Shown here one piece after another: positions 16,044 to 23,127 of a stretch of 41,883 nucleotides of DNA. Source of the DNA: Candidatus Peregrinibacteria bacterium (lineage in GTDB: Bacteria; Patescibacteriota; Gracilibacteria; UBA1369; UM-FILTER-53-11). The translations under genes were made by a program, and so were the position numbers. The DNA lies in assembly GCA_016186205.1 (NCBI GenBank), contig JACPMA010000018.1:1-41883 (forward strand), given 5' to 3'. Each line of letters starts with the position of its first letter. Position 1 is the first letter of the stretch. Below the pieces are notes generated by a model that was given only the letters and a program-made list of their open reading frames with translations, searched no databases and was not told the DNA's origin.

Positions 16044-17393
16044 TTATAGAAGCTTTTCCGCAATCTTCCACACATCACCGGCGCCCATGGTAAAGACCAC
16101 ATCGAATTTTTTGGCGTGTTTTTTCAGCCACTCCGCGGTTTTTTCCAGGCCGTTTCCATTTTCAACATGACGGTGGCGTTTGCGGATTTCTTTTACAAGT
16201 TTTTCCGTGGATACTGCGGCGGTATCTTCTTTTCGGTCCCGCACTTCATAAATATTTGGAATAATGACCGAATCAGCCTTTTCGAAGGATGCTGCGAATT
16301 CTTTCAGAAGATTTTTAGTACGATTGTATTGATGCGGCTGAAACACCACGCAGATTTTTTCTTTTGGAAAGCGTTCGCGAGCCGCCTGCAAAGTGGCTTG
16401 GATTTCCACAGGATGATGAGCGTAATCGTCAATAAAAAGCGTTTTTCCAAACTTTCCCTTAACTTCAAAACGCCGTAACGCGCCTTCGTAATGATTCAGA
16501 CTTTTGAGAATGTCTGGCGGTGCTATTCCCAGTGTCGCTCCAACCGCAAAAGCGGCCAGCGCATTGCTCCGATTGTGCTCGCCTGGAATTTTGAGATGCA
16601 ATTCCCCCACCCTTGCGTTGCGCTGGATAATTTTCTCTCCCATTAAATAAAAATCGCTGCTTGCATACCGGCTTGAATACGTGAATAGATTATGCGGCGG
16701 GAATTTTTTTGCTTGTAGGAGCTGAAGAGTTTGATGAACATCTTCATCATCAAGATTTGCGAAGAAATAGCCGTCATTCGGGAGCCGCATTGCGAACTCG
16801 CCGAAGGCATGAAGATAATCATTAAAATCCCGATAGTAATCCAGATGATCGGGATCGAGAGTATGCAGCACAATCACGCGCGGATGATAATTCAAAAACG
16901 CCCGTTTATATTCACAAGCCTCAAGCACGAGGATTTTGCTTTTTCCGACGCGGTAATTTTGGCCGTTCAGTTCTTTCAATTTTGTTCCAACAATGACGGT
17001 GGGGTCGAAATTATTTTCAATGAGCATTTTGGAAATCAAAGCGGTAATCGTGGATTTTCCATGCGTGCCGCATATGGCAATAGTGAAAAATTCCCGCGTC
17101 AATTTCCCGACAGCTTCCGGATAGGAAAGCAGCGGGATTTTTTTGCGGCGGGCGAGCTTAAGCGCAGGATGATTTTTTTCCAGCGCAAGCGAATGAATGA
17201 TTAGATCTGGATTTTGTTTAGCAATTGATTCGACTTCATAGCCAATATCAACCGGAATGCCGCGTTTTTGAAGATGTTCGGTTATGGCAGAGGCTTCTAT
17301 ATCGCTTCCGGTAACGCTTTCGCCTCGTTCATAAAGAATTTGCGCAATGGCGCTTACGCCGATGCCGCCGATTCCGAGACAATGAATATGCAT
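16044..17393 (-). CDS. murC: UDP-N-acetylmuramate--L-alanine ligase
   Basis: 449 residues from the ATG at 17393. The N-terminal UDP-binding Rossmann motif is GIGGIGVSAIA (7-17). The Mur-ligase P-loop is ICGTHGKSTITALISKML (P-loop GTHGKST, 109-115), LDPDHLDYY is the central-domain motif, and DDYAHHPVEI begins the C-terminal domain. It adds L-Ala to UDP-MurNAc, the first step of the peptide stem of peptidoglycan, in the cytoplasm. The start was chosen because homology begins at MHIHCLGIGG. An open frame runs 46 codons further upstream, but that part is made by palindromic element 4 and is not MurC-like. An alternative ATG lies four codons upstream, at 17405. Confidence 0.96.
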   Translation of the reverse strand: MHIHCLGIGGIGVSAIAQILYERGESVTGSDIEASAITEHLQKRGIPVDIGYEVESIAKQNPDLIIHSLALEKNHPALKLARRKKIPLLSYPEAVGKLTREFFTIAICGTHGKSTITALISKMLIENNFDPTVIVGTKLKELNGQNYRVGKSKILVLEACEYKRAFLNYHPRVIVLHTLDPDHLDYYRDFNDYLHAFGEFAMRLPNDGYFFANLDDEDVHQTLQLLQAKKFPPHNLFTYSSRYASSDFYLMGEKIIQRNARVGELHLKIPGEHNRSNALAAFAVGATLGIAPPDILKSLNHYEGALRRFEVKGKFGKTLFIDDYAHHPVEIQATLQAARERFPKEKICVVFQPHQYNRTKNLLKEFAASFEKADSVIIPNIYEVRDRKEDTAAVSTEKLVKEIRKRHRHVENGNGLEKTAEWLKKHAKKFDVVFTMGAGDVWKIAEKLL

Positions 17394-17400
17394 ATTTATA

Positions 17401-17564
17401 GGCATCTGCAAAAGTATACTTTCTACTGCAAATTGCAAATTCCGGCTAAAAAATTGCTCATCGCTCCTCGCCGTATCGGTAATCTGATACGGCTTCGTCG
17501 CGAGTTCGCAATTTTCGCTCGGAATTTGCAATTTTCGTAACGAAACTATACTTTTGCAGATGCC
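17401..17564. repeat. Nested palindromic element, 164 nt (element 4), between murC and the ZIP gene
   Basis: A perfect 18-bp outer arm (17401-17418 with 17547-17564) continues, after one mismatch, as TTTC/GAAA (17420-17423 with 17542-17545). A second 12-bp arm follows, ATTGCAAATTCC (17432-17443) with GGAATTTGCAAT (17521-17532). At the centre is an 8-bp hairpin GCCGTATC/GATACGGC (17470-17477 with 17486-17493). It lies between divergent genes and so holds their upstream regions. Confidence 0.8.
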
Positions 17565-17568
17565 TTAT

Positions 17569-17577
17569 TGCTATAAT
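17569..17577 (+). promoter_or_regulatory. Extended -10 promoter of the ZIP transporter gene
   Basis: TGCTATAAT ends 9 nt before the ATG at 17587, so the transcript should have almost no leader. No good -35 is seen at 16-18 nt; that position falls in the outer arm of palindromic element 4. Confidence 0.6.
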
Positions 17578-17586
17578 CATATTGTC

Positions 17587-18330
17587 ATGATTTGGCTTTT
17601 TGTTCTAGGGAGCGTTATAGTCGTTTCCCTCATTTCTTTCATTGGTCTCTTGGGTTTTCAGGCGGAGAATGACCGTATGCGTCCGTTTCTTCTTGTATTG
17701 GTTAGTTTTTCTGCGGGCGCGCTTCTCGGCGACGTTTTTATCCACCTTCTTCCGGAGGCGGTCGAGGAGAAAGGATTGACGCTTCCGCTCTCTCTATGGA
17801 TTTTGGGCAGCATACTTGTTTTTTTCGTTCTGGAAAAATTTATTCATTGGCACCATTGCCATCTTCCGGAAGCGCATCAGCATATGAAACCGCTTGCTTT
17901 TATGAATCTCGTCGGCGACGGGCTCCATAATTTTATTGACGGAGCCATGATTGCAGGAAGTTATTTGATAAGTCTTCCGCTCGGATTTGCAACAACCATT
18001 GCCGTTGCTCTTCATGAAATTCCACAGGAGATCGGTGATTTTGGCGTGCTTATTCACGCCGGACTGCAAAAATCAAAAGTCGTTTTTCTCAATTTTATAT
18101 CAGCGCTTACAGCGATTCTTGGCGCCGTTATTGTGCTTGGGCTTGGCGTTTCGTCCGCATCCGTTACGGGAATTCTCACGCCATTCACCGTTGGCGGATT
18201 TCTTTATATCGCCGGCACGGATCTTATTCCGGAGCTTCATAAAGAAACAAATCCGGTCAGTTCATTGATCCAGCTGATTAGTTTTATCGGTGGAATTGCG
18301 GTGATGCTTGCGCTGCTACTCATTGAGTAA
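17587..18330 (+). CDS. ZIP family divalent metal transporter
   Basis: 247 residues and about eight membrane helices. Helix 4 carries MNLVGDGLHNFIDGAMIAGSY and helix 5 VALHEIPQEIGDFGVLIHAG; these two signatures (HNxxDG and HEIPQE) hold the binuclear metal site of ZIP transporters. A His-rich cytoplasmic loop (HWHHCHLPEAHQH) precedes helix 4. It probably imports zinc, iron or manganese across the cytoplasmic membrane. The ATG at 17587 fits the membrane start MIWLFVLGS and the nearby extended -10; an upstream in-frame ATG at 17554 would lie inside the palindrome. Confidence 0.93.
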   Translation: MIWLFVLGSVIVVSLISFIGLLGFQAENDRMRPFLLVLVSFSAGALLGDVFIHLLPEAVEEKGLTLPLSLWILGSILVFFVLEKFIHWHHCHLPEAHQHMKPLAFMNLVGDGLHNFIDGAMIAGSYLISLPLGFATTIAVALHEIPQEIGDFGVLIHAGLQKSKVVFLNFISALTAILGAVIVLGLGVSSASVTGILTPFTVGGFLYIAGTDLIPELHKETNPVSSLIQLISFIGGIAVMLALLLIE

Positions 18331-18338
18331 AGATTTCA

Positions 18339-18746
18339 ATGAACACGCCACATATTTCAAAAACAACGAAAATCGTACTCCTCGTAGAGTTTTTGCTTTT
18401 GGCTTATATGCTTTACGTACTTTCCACATCTCTTTATAAGAGTTACCAAGTGGATCGGTTTATTCGAACTGCTGAAGAAGAAAATGCAAAACTTGAAAAG
18501 TCGAATCTTTCATTGGCAGAAGATTATGCATACTATAGTTCAGACGCCTGGAAAGAAAAAATCGCGAAACAAAACTTTGGACTCGTTCGGCCGGGCGAAG
18601 AAGTAATAATTCTTGCGCCGGATAACCAAATGTATCTGTCAGAAGAAGATCGCGCTGTAAAAGCTTCAGAGCAGTATTATGCGAGTTTGAGCAATCCCAA
18701 AAAGTGGTTTTTGTTTTTCTTTGACAGGGAACGGTTTGCGTTTTGA
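18339..18746 (+). CDS. Septum formation initiator (FtsB/DivIC-like) protein
   Basis: 135 residues. One membrane helix (IVLLVEFLLLAYMLYVLST, about 12-30) is followed by a coiled coil (YQVDRFIRTAEEENAKLEKSNLSLAEDYAYY) and then DAWKEKIAKQNFGLVRPGEEVIIL. That last stretch matches the conserved end of the FtsB/DivIC family (E..AR..LGMV.PGE). Such proteins join the FtsQLB divisome complex and face the outside. It lies 8 nt after the ZIP gene and ends 2 nt before the left direct repeat of the mini-island. Confidence 0.85.
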   Translation: MNTPHISKTTKIVLLVEFLLLAYMLYVLSTSLYKSYQVDRFIRTAEEENAKLEKSNLSLAEDYAYYSSDAWKEKIAKQNFGLVRPGEEVIILAPDNQMYLSEEDRAVKASEQYYASLSNPKKWFLFFFDRERFAF

Positions 18747-18748
18747 TC

Positions 18749-18773
18749 CCTGCTTCGTAGGTTGTGGTGCCAG
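18749..18773 (+). repeat. Left copy of a 25-bp direct repeat matching the tRNA-Met 3' end (candidate att site)
   Basis: This 25-nt segment matches 20024-20048 with a single mismatch (T for C at the tenth base). Its last nine bases, TGGTGCCAG, are the minus-strand CCA end of tRNA-Met. No tRNA remains at this copy. Confidence 0.75.
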
Positions 18774-18824
18774 TATAGTTTTTTTTGGACTACAAAGAGA
18801 AAATTGCATGATACAATTATTACC

Positions 18825-19286
18825 ATGAATACTAAAACAATATTTGCTTCATTAGGTTTATTAATTGGAGCGATGATTATTTATGTGTTAGCTAGTTTAT
18901 TTATCGGCGAAAATTTATTTACCCATAAAGAAACTTGGCTAAAAACACAGGAAGAAATTTTAGTGCTTCAAAAAACAATAAATTCAAAAGATATTGAATT
19001 AAAAACGGCACGTGAAAAACCCAATAATCAATTGAATTATAAGAAAATTAATTACATTAGTTGCGATAGGGTTGTCGGTAACTGTATCATCCCGAGAAGC
19101 ACAGGAGTTCCTGTAAATTCTGTCTGTATATGGAATTATGTTGCAGGGAATGGTCCTGTCTCGTATCAAGAAACTACCAAAGAAATACATTCTTTATTAG
19201 ATGTTCCGGATACGATGAATGATTTGCGAGTATTTTGTATAGACGATATTGGTCAAATTTATTTTAGTAGAGAAAATATAAAGTAG
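18825..19286 (+). CDS. Hypothetical membrane-anchored protein
   Basis: 153 residues, no family recognised. A membrane helix at the N-terminus (IFASLGLLIGAMIIYVLASLFI) is followed by a short coiled-coil-like stretch (LKTQEEILVLQKTINSKDIELKTA) and a domain with four cysteines (SCDRVVGNC, VCIWNY, FCIDD). The topology suggests an anchored extracytoplasmic domain, perhaps disulphide-bonded. The gene is much richer in A/T than its flanks, as is the whole 18.8-20.0 kb insert. The ATG at 18825 was chosen because a TGATACAAT extended -10 ends 7 nt upstream. Confidence 0.65.
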   Translation: MNTKTIFASLGLLIGAMIIYVLASLFIGENLFTHKETWLKTQEEILVLQKTINSKDIELKTAREKPNNQLNYKKINYISCDRVVGNCIIPRSTGVPVNSVCIWNYVAGNGPVSYQETTKEIHSLLDVPDTMNDLRVFCIDDIGQIYFSRENIK

Positions 19287-19290
19287 GGGT

Positions 19291-19719
19291 TCATTTCAAA
19301 TCTAACGAAATTTTTTTGTTGAATCTATCGAATGCGATTTTGAAATATTTGAAAAAATCTTGTCCCAATAGAGGGGTTTTTTGTCCTTCAGAAAAACAAA
19401 TTTTCTCTTTAATATGGATATCAGAAATAAATATACTTATTTGATGTTTCTCAAAAGGAAGTTCATAGAATATTGTTGAACCGCCACCGGCAATTTGTGA
19501 TGTTATTTGGCGACCTTTTTTATAATTGATTTTATAATAATTAGCCGCATCTGTTGGAAAAATAATCGCATCGGCCCCAGAGTCCAAAAGACAATCTACC
19601 GGGAAAAGCCTAAAACCCCTTTTTATTAAATTAACCTTTATTTTAGGTCGATAAATAGTTCCTCGTTTCCGAGTTGTTTCATCATAAAATTCTAGTTCTT
19701 CATAATCAAAAATCATCAA
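19291..19719 (-). CDS. Retropepsin-like aspartic protease
   Basis: 142 residues. FPVDCLLDSGADAIIFP (about residues 39-55) contains the D-S-G catalytic triplet with its hydrophobic flanks, and TPLLGQDFFKYFKIAFD near the end gives the hydrophobic-hydrophobic-Gly second motif of the retropepsin fold. The single catalytic motif means it would act as a homodimer. The substrate is unknown. It overlaps the upstream DUF5678-like gene by 4 nt, so the two are probably translated together. It converges with the hypothetical membrane gene with a 4-nt gap. Confidence 0.8.
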   Translation of the reverse strand: MMIFDYEELEFYDETTRKRGTIYRPKIKVNLIKRGFRLFPVDCLLDSGADAIIFPTDAANYYKINYKKGRQITSQIAGGGSTIFYELPFEKHQISIFISDIHIKEKICFSEGQKTPLLGQDFFKYFKIAFDRFNKKISLDLK

Positions 19720-19913
19720 CCCGCAGGAGACAAATAAGCATTGAGAGGATAAATAAATTTCAAAACGATCGGTGTATCTTTATCGGTTACTTCTTCGGCC
19801 TTTTTCTGAACGTCACCGATATATTTGCCGAAAGCAACAATCTCTTCGGTTGCTTCGTTGATTGCTACCCATTGATTTTGAAAATCTTTAAATTTTTCAA
19901 AAGTAATAATCAT
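19716..19913 (-). CDS. Small DUF5678-like protein, partner of the retropepsin-like protease
   Basis: 65 residues from the ATG at 19913. The sequence FKDFQNQWVAINEATEEIVAFGKYIGDVQKKAEE resembles DUF5678 proteins (WVAI...GxVVAxGxxxxEAxxKAxEKG), followed by a short PIVLKFIYPLNAYLSPAG tail. The function is unknown; the size and the 4-nt overlap with a protease are compatible with a regulator, substrate or antitoxin-like partner. An upstream ATG at 19940 would begin inside the -10 region and was not used. Confidence 0.7.
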   Translation of the reverse strand: MIITFEKFKDFQNQWVAINEATEEIVAFGKYIGDVQKKAEEVTDKDTPIVLKFIYPLNAYLSPAG

Positions 19914-19925
19914 ACAAACAATGCT

Positions 19926-19961
19926 ATTATAGCATATCAATAATAAAACCTTTATAAGGTT
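19926..19961 (-). promoter_or_regulatory. Extended -10 promoter and inverted repeat upstream of the DUF5678-protease pair
   Basis: On the minus strand TGCTATAAT (19926-19934) lies 12 nt before the ATG at 19913. Upstream is the inverted repeat AACCTT-TAT-AAGGTT (19947-19961), near the -30 position, which could be an operator. Confidence 0.5.
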
Positions 19962-20023
19962 ATGTCAACCATATTCAGGTGAAATGTTTGAATTCCGAAT
20001 TCGTTTTTTGGCTTTTTTTGAAA

Positions 20024-20048
20024 CCTGCTTCGCAGGTTGTGGTGCCAG
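20024..20048 (+). repeat. Right copy of the 25-bp direct repeat, overlapping the tRNA-Met 3' end (candidate att site)
   Basis: It includes the encoded CCA and last acceptor bases of tRNA-Met (minus strand) plus 16 nt beyond, which form a CCTGC/GCAGG hairpin. The other copy is 1275 bp away at 18749-18773, in the same orientation, downstream of the tRNA 3' end, as expected for tRNA-targeted integration. Confidence 0.75.
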
Positions 20049-20116
20049 GGGTCGGGATCGAACCGACGACCTTGGGCTTATGAGTCCCACGCTCTAACCA
20101 ACTGAGCTACCCTGGC
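20040..20116 (-). tRNA. tRNA-Met (CAT), elongator type
   Basis: A 77-nt cloverleaf with encoded CCA. The acceptor GCCAGGG/CCCTGGC is paired throughout including 1:72, which argues against an initiator. The D arm is GCTCAGTTGGTTAGAGC, the anticodon loop CTCATAA and the T arm GTCGG-TTCGATC-CCGAC. The anticodon stem has one mismatch next to the loop (A31 with G39). A tRNA-Ile with modified CAU cannot be fully excluded. Confidence 0.93.
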
Positions 20117-20482
20117 TTATCTTTCTCGATTCATGTAGAGATTATCTTCTTTCAAGACTTTGGCAACTTTATTCTTTTTAATAATTAAATATTTCATAAC
20201 GATTTTCAAAAACTCTCGAGCTTTTTTATGTGCGACAATGTAAACATAACTTTGTTTCCGTGCTGGGTTTCCTGATTGCTTGATGCCCTTACGGTCCATA
20301 CAAACTAAACCGAAACCAAATTTTTCATACACCCAATCTAGGGCTTGTTTATGTGTGTTATGAATGCGAGCAGTAAGTTTAGGATATAATTTCCCATTTT
20401 TTGTTGCTTTGTATGGATAAATGCCGACGTCTCCTTCGCCATCAAAAAGTCCCGCAATATATGCTATTTCGCTTCTTTTCAT
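20117..20482 (-). CDS. LAGLIDADG-type homing endonuclease-like protein
   Basis: About 121 residues. The motif YIAGLFDGEGDVGIY near the N-terminus is the LAGLIDADG helix with its acidic residue as Glu (E in DGEG). The rest (KLTARIHNTHKQALDWVYEKFGFG ... SYVYIVAHKKAREFLKIVMKYLIIKK) matches the beta-strand and helix pattern of single-motif, homodimeric members such as the I-CreI group. It could be a DNA endonuclease or a maturase-like derivative. The stop codon directly abuts the 5' end of tRNA-Met, and the gene begins 43 nt after the 3' end of tRNA-fMet, so all three may share one transcript. A start six codons upstream (20500) is possible. Confidence 0.85.
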   Translation of the reverse strand: MKRSEIAYIAGLFDGEGDVGIYPYKATKNGKLYPKLTARIHNTHKQALDWVYEKFGFGLVCMDRKGIKQSGNPARKQSYVYIVAHKKAREFLKIVMKYLIIKKNKVAKVLKEDNLYMNRER

Positions 20483-20525
20483 ATTGGCTTGCAGAACCAT
20501 TCCTGAATTTACACGAATAGCTCTG

Positions 20526-20597
20526 TTGCGGGGGCGGGATTCGAACCCGCGACCTCAAGGTTATGAGCCTTGCGAGCTGCCTCTGCTCCACCCCGCG
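20526..20597 (-). tRNA. Initiator tRNA-fMet (CAT)
   Basis: A 72-nt cloverleaf without encoded CCA. The acceptor CGCGGGG/CCCCGCA leaves the C1-A72 mismatch that marks bacterial initiators. The anticodon stem-loop is CAAGG-CTCATAA-CCTTG and the T arm GCGGG-TTCGAAT-CCCGC. The D loop is short. It lies 8 nt after ruvX on the same strand. Confidence 0.95.
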
Positions 20598-20605
20598 CAG
20601 AGAGT

Positions 20606-21010
20606 TTAACCTATTTTCAGATAGCGCTCAAGGATGATTTGGGCGGCAAGAGAATCATCGCTGCCTTTTTTTCGGCGATCGCGCCGAAGCGGGATTTTCG
20701 CGCGCGCCTCGCGGCTTGTCAAAAATTCATCAACAAAATGCACTGGAAGTTCCGTTATGCCGCTTAACTTCATTCCAAGGGTTTGGATTTTCTCCGACCA
20801 TTCGGTAGCTTCATTGTTTTCATCAAGCGGCAAGCCCAGCACGATCATCCCGATTTTTTCTTCATCTACCAGTGCTTTCACGCGTTTTAAAAATGCAGAT
20901 TTATTCCCAAAAGCAAAAGTTTCACGCGGAAAAGCCATGGTTTGATCCGCATCGCTCACAGCAACGCCGACGCGTTTTGTTCCAATATCGAGCGCCAAAA
21001 TTTTTGCCAT
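20606..21010 (-). CDS. ruvX: Putative pre-16S rRNA nuclease / Holliday junction resolvase YqgF
   Basis: 134 residues, the usual length. The RNase H-like fold starts MAKILALDIGTKRVGVAVSD with the catalytic Asp at 8. The middle strand motif is IVLGLPLDENNE and the C-terminal acidic motif DDSLAAQIILERYL; VDEFLTSREA matches the conserved VDERxTTxxA. The family has been assigned to 16S rRNA 5' maturation and to Holliday junction cleavage. It is the last protein gene of the operon, 3 nt after rplI. Confidence 0.95.
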   Translation of the reverse strand: MAKILALDIGTKRVGVAVSDADQTMAFPRETFAFGNKSAFLKRVKALVDEEKIGMIVLGLPLDENNEATEWSEKIQTLGMKLSGITELPVHFVDEFLTSREARAKIPLRRDRRKKGSDDSLAAQIILERYLKIG

Positions 21011-21013
21011 ACA

Positions 21014-21463
21014 TTATTTCTTTTCTACAACTTCAACCGGCACAATCGTTTCCACTCCTTCTCCAAAATTTAATTTTACATCAAAAGTCCCGACCGCTTT
21101 TATATGATCCGTGAGCACAACTGCAGTTTCCGGCACTTCAAGCTTGAACTGTTCTTTGAGCGCAGCAGTGATGTCTTTTGCTTTTATGCCGCCATAGAGC
21201 GTGCCTTTCTTCGTGACTTTCTTTTCGATCTTCGCTTTTGCGCCGGCCAAACGCCGCATAGTTTCTTCCAATTTTGTCTTGAGCTGTTCTTTTTCTATGA
21301 GCATGCGTTTTCGGCGTTCTTCCCAATCTTTCAAGAGATGTTCTGTTGCCGGAACGGCTTTTTTATACGGCATTAAATAATTGCGGAAGAATCCGCCGCG
21401 CACATTTTTTACGTCGCCGCGATGCGCGACGCCCGGAACATGATCTGTAAATATGACTTTCAT
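21014..21463 (-). CDS. rplI: 50S ribosomal protein bL9
   Basis: 149 residues. The N-terminal rRNA-binding domain reads MKVIFTDHVPGVAHRGDVKNVRGGFFRNYLMPYKKA, close to the bL9 signature (GxxGdvveVkdGYaRNfLiPkglA). A long connecting helix follows, then the C-terminal domain LYGGIKAKDITAALKEQFKLEV. Many CPR groups are reported to lack bL9, so its presence helps place the lineage. The start overlaps the end of the substrate-binding protein gene by 4 nt. Confidence 0.96.
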   Translation of the reverse strand: MKVIFTDHVPGVAHRGDVKNVRGGFFRNYLMPYKKAVPATEHLLKDWEERRKRMLIEKEQLKTKLEETMRRLAGAKAKIEKKVTKKGTLYGGIKAKDITAALKEQFKLEVPETAVVLTDHIKAVGTFDVKLNFGEGVETIVPVEVVEKK

Positions 21464-23127
21464 GGTGACATTCTTAATTTATCAAGCGAAGGGAACGAGA
21501 GATAAGGCAGGATGCGGAACCGATCTGCATGGAAATCGAGCACTGCATCTGCCGGAAAAGGCTGTATCCGTTTATCCAGCGCGTAGGAGTATACCGGAGT
21601 TGAAAGAAAAACAACAGGGGTTTCTTCCGTAATCGCTTTTGATAGTTTTTCCAGGAGTTTTTGCTTTGCTTGCGGATCTTGTTCTCTACGCATTGCTTCG
21701 GTCAATCCGTCAGTCAAGAAGCTTTTGAATTGGGCAAAATTGAGGCCCGCAGGATTGCCTTCCGGTCCTGCGCGCTGGCTTGAATGAAAAAGCGAATAAA
21801 CGTCGCGGTTATATCCGAGGCTTTGTTTGATCAGGAGAACCGAATATCGCCGTTCGCTTACAAGGTTTATGAATTCTTCTTGATCCGGGCGTTCCACAGT
21901 GACTTGTATGCCTATATCTTCCCATGCTTTCTTGATTTTTTCCGTAAGTTTCAGCGGAATTTTTTGAGGAGCGAGCAATGTGAGACTGACAGTTTCCCCT
22001 TTATTATTAAGCCGAAATCCATTTGGTTGTTTTTTCCAACCGAGATTGTCGAGGGTTTTGTTCGCAGCCGCTGGATCAAATCCAAAAACAGCCTCGTTGT
22101 TTTGATCAGACAAACCGATCGTATCAATGCGTTTCTCGCCGGCTGACAGCAATGCATTTTTATCGAGCGCTTGGCGCAGCGCTTGCCTGACGCGTCTTTC
22201 TTTCAAAAGCGGCAAATCAGTATTGAAAAAAACGGCCGTGAATTGGTTGAGATTATATGGCGCGATGGCAAAACGGTCATCCTTGGCCAGTTCTTGCGAC
22301 CCTTCTGATCCTAACTTCCCGAGCGCATGGAGCGCGCCGCGTTCTTTCATAAGCATTTTTTCATCCGGAAATGTAAAAATCCTTATTCTGGGAATGAGAG
22401 GTTGTTGGCCGTAGTATTGAGGAAATGCCGAGAGGTCGATGCGGTCGCCGTCCTCATCGAGTTTGAGCGCCGTTATGCGGTACGGACCGCTTCCGACAGG
22501 ATGAATGCCAAACTCGGATTTTTCAAAATTAGCAATAGGCGTGTTTTCCAAAAGATGCTTTGGAAGAATGCCAATCGTGAGATTTGAAAGAAAATAAGAA
22601 TTGGCTTTTGGAAGCGTAAAAGCAACGGTTCCATCCGGCATTTTTTCCACGGCGACTCCCTCAAATGCATTTTTCAAAATTGGATTTCGAAAACCCGGAT
22701 CCTGCACGACATCTTTAAAAGTAAACACTATATCATCGGCAGTCACCGGTTTTCCATCATGCCAAAACGCATCCGTGCGAATGGTGAAGCGATACTCAAG
22801 GCCGTTTCCACCGCGATTCCATGTTACAGCAAGATCCGGAAAGAAATTCCGTTTTGCAGGATCGTATCGGATGAGTCCGGAAAAAACGAGCGCGGAAATA
22901 TCCCGGTCCGTTTCATTAAAATCGGCAAAAAGCGGATTGATGGCTTGAATATGCCCGACCACGCCTTCCGAAAACGTCCCCTTCTCGAGCTTTGCGGGAA
23001 ATCGTACAGAAGAAATAATGAGGATTACGAGCGCAATGATAAATCCGGCGCACAAAATAAGCACGGCTCCTTTTTCTTTCCGAGACATGGAAAAGAAGAT
23101 ATGGAGGAGTTTCGCAGCAGTATTCAT
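21460..23127 (-). CDS. ABC transporter substrate-binding protein, family 5 (oligopeptide/nickel type), membrane-anchored
   Basis: 555 residues. A short cytoplasmic start is followed by one membrane helix (GAVLILCAGFIIALVILIISSV, about 20-41) with no lipobox Cys, so it is probably held by an uncleaved anchor. The family 5 body is clear: INPLFADFNETDRDISALVFSGLIRYD, FTIRTDAFWHDGKPVTADDIVFTFKDV, and further on RRVRQALRQALDKNALLS. It would bind peptides or similar solutes outside the membrane. No ABC permease or ATPase gene lies next to it, so the transport partner is elsewhere or absent. It has 4-nt overlaps with secG upstream and rplI downstream. Confidence 0.92.
   Translation of the reverse strand: MNTAAKLLHIFFSMSRKEKGAVLILCAGFIIALVILIISSVRFPAKLEKGTFSEGVVGHIQAINPLFADFNETDRDISALVFSGLIRYDPAKRNFFPDLAVTWNRGGNGLEYRFTIRTDAFWHDGKPVTADDIVFTFKDVVQDPGFRNPILKNAFEGVAVEKMPDGTVAFTLPKANSYFLSNLTIGILPKHLLENTPIANFEKSEFGIHPVGSGPYRITALKLDEDGDRIDLSAFPQYYGQQPLIPRIRIFTFPDEKMLMKERGALHALGKLGSEGSQELAKDDRFAIAPYNLNQFTAVFFNTDLPLLKERRVRQALRQALDKNALLSAGEKRIDTIGLSDQNNEAVFGFDPAAANKTLDNLGWKKQPNGFRLNNKGETVSLTLLAPQKIPLKLTEKIKKAWEDIGIQVTVERPDQEEFINLVSERRYSVLLIKQSLGYNRDVYSLFHSSQRAGPEGNPAGLNFAQFKSFLTDGLTEAMRREQDPQAKQKLLEKLSKAITEETPVVFLSTPVYSYALDKRIQPFPADAVLDFHADRFRILPYLSFPSLDKLRMSP

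Noticed and set aside
17394-17531. 46-residue N-terminal extension of MurC
   Set aside because: It is encoded by the palindromic element and precedes the normal MurC start at the Rossmann motif.
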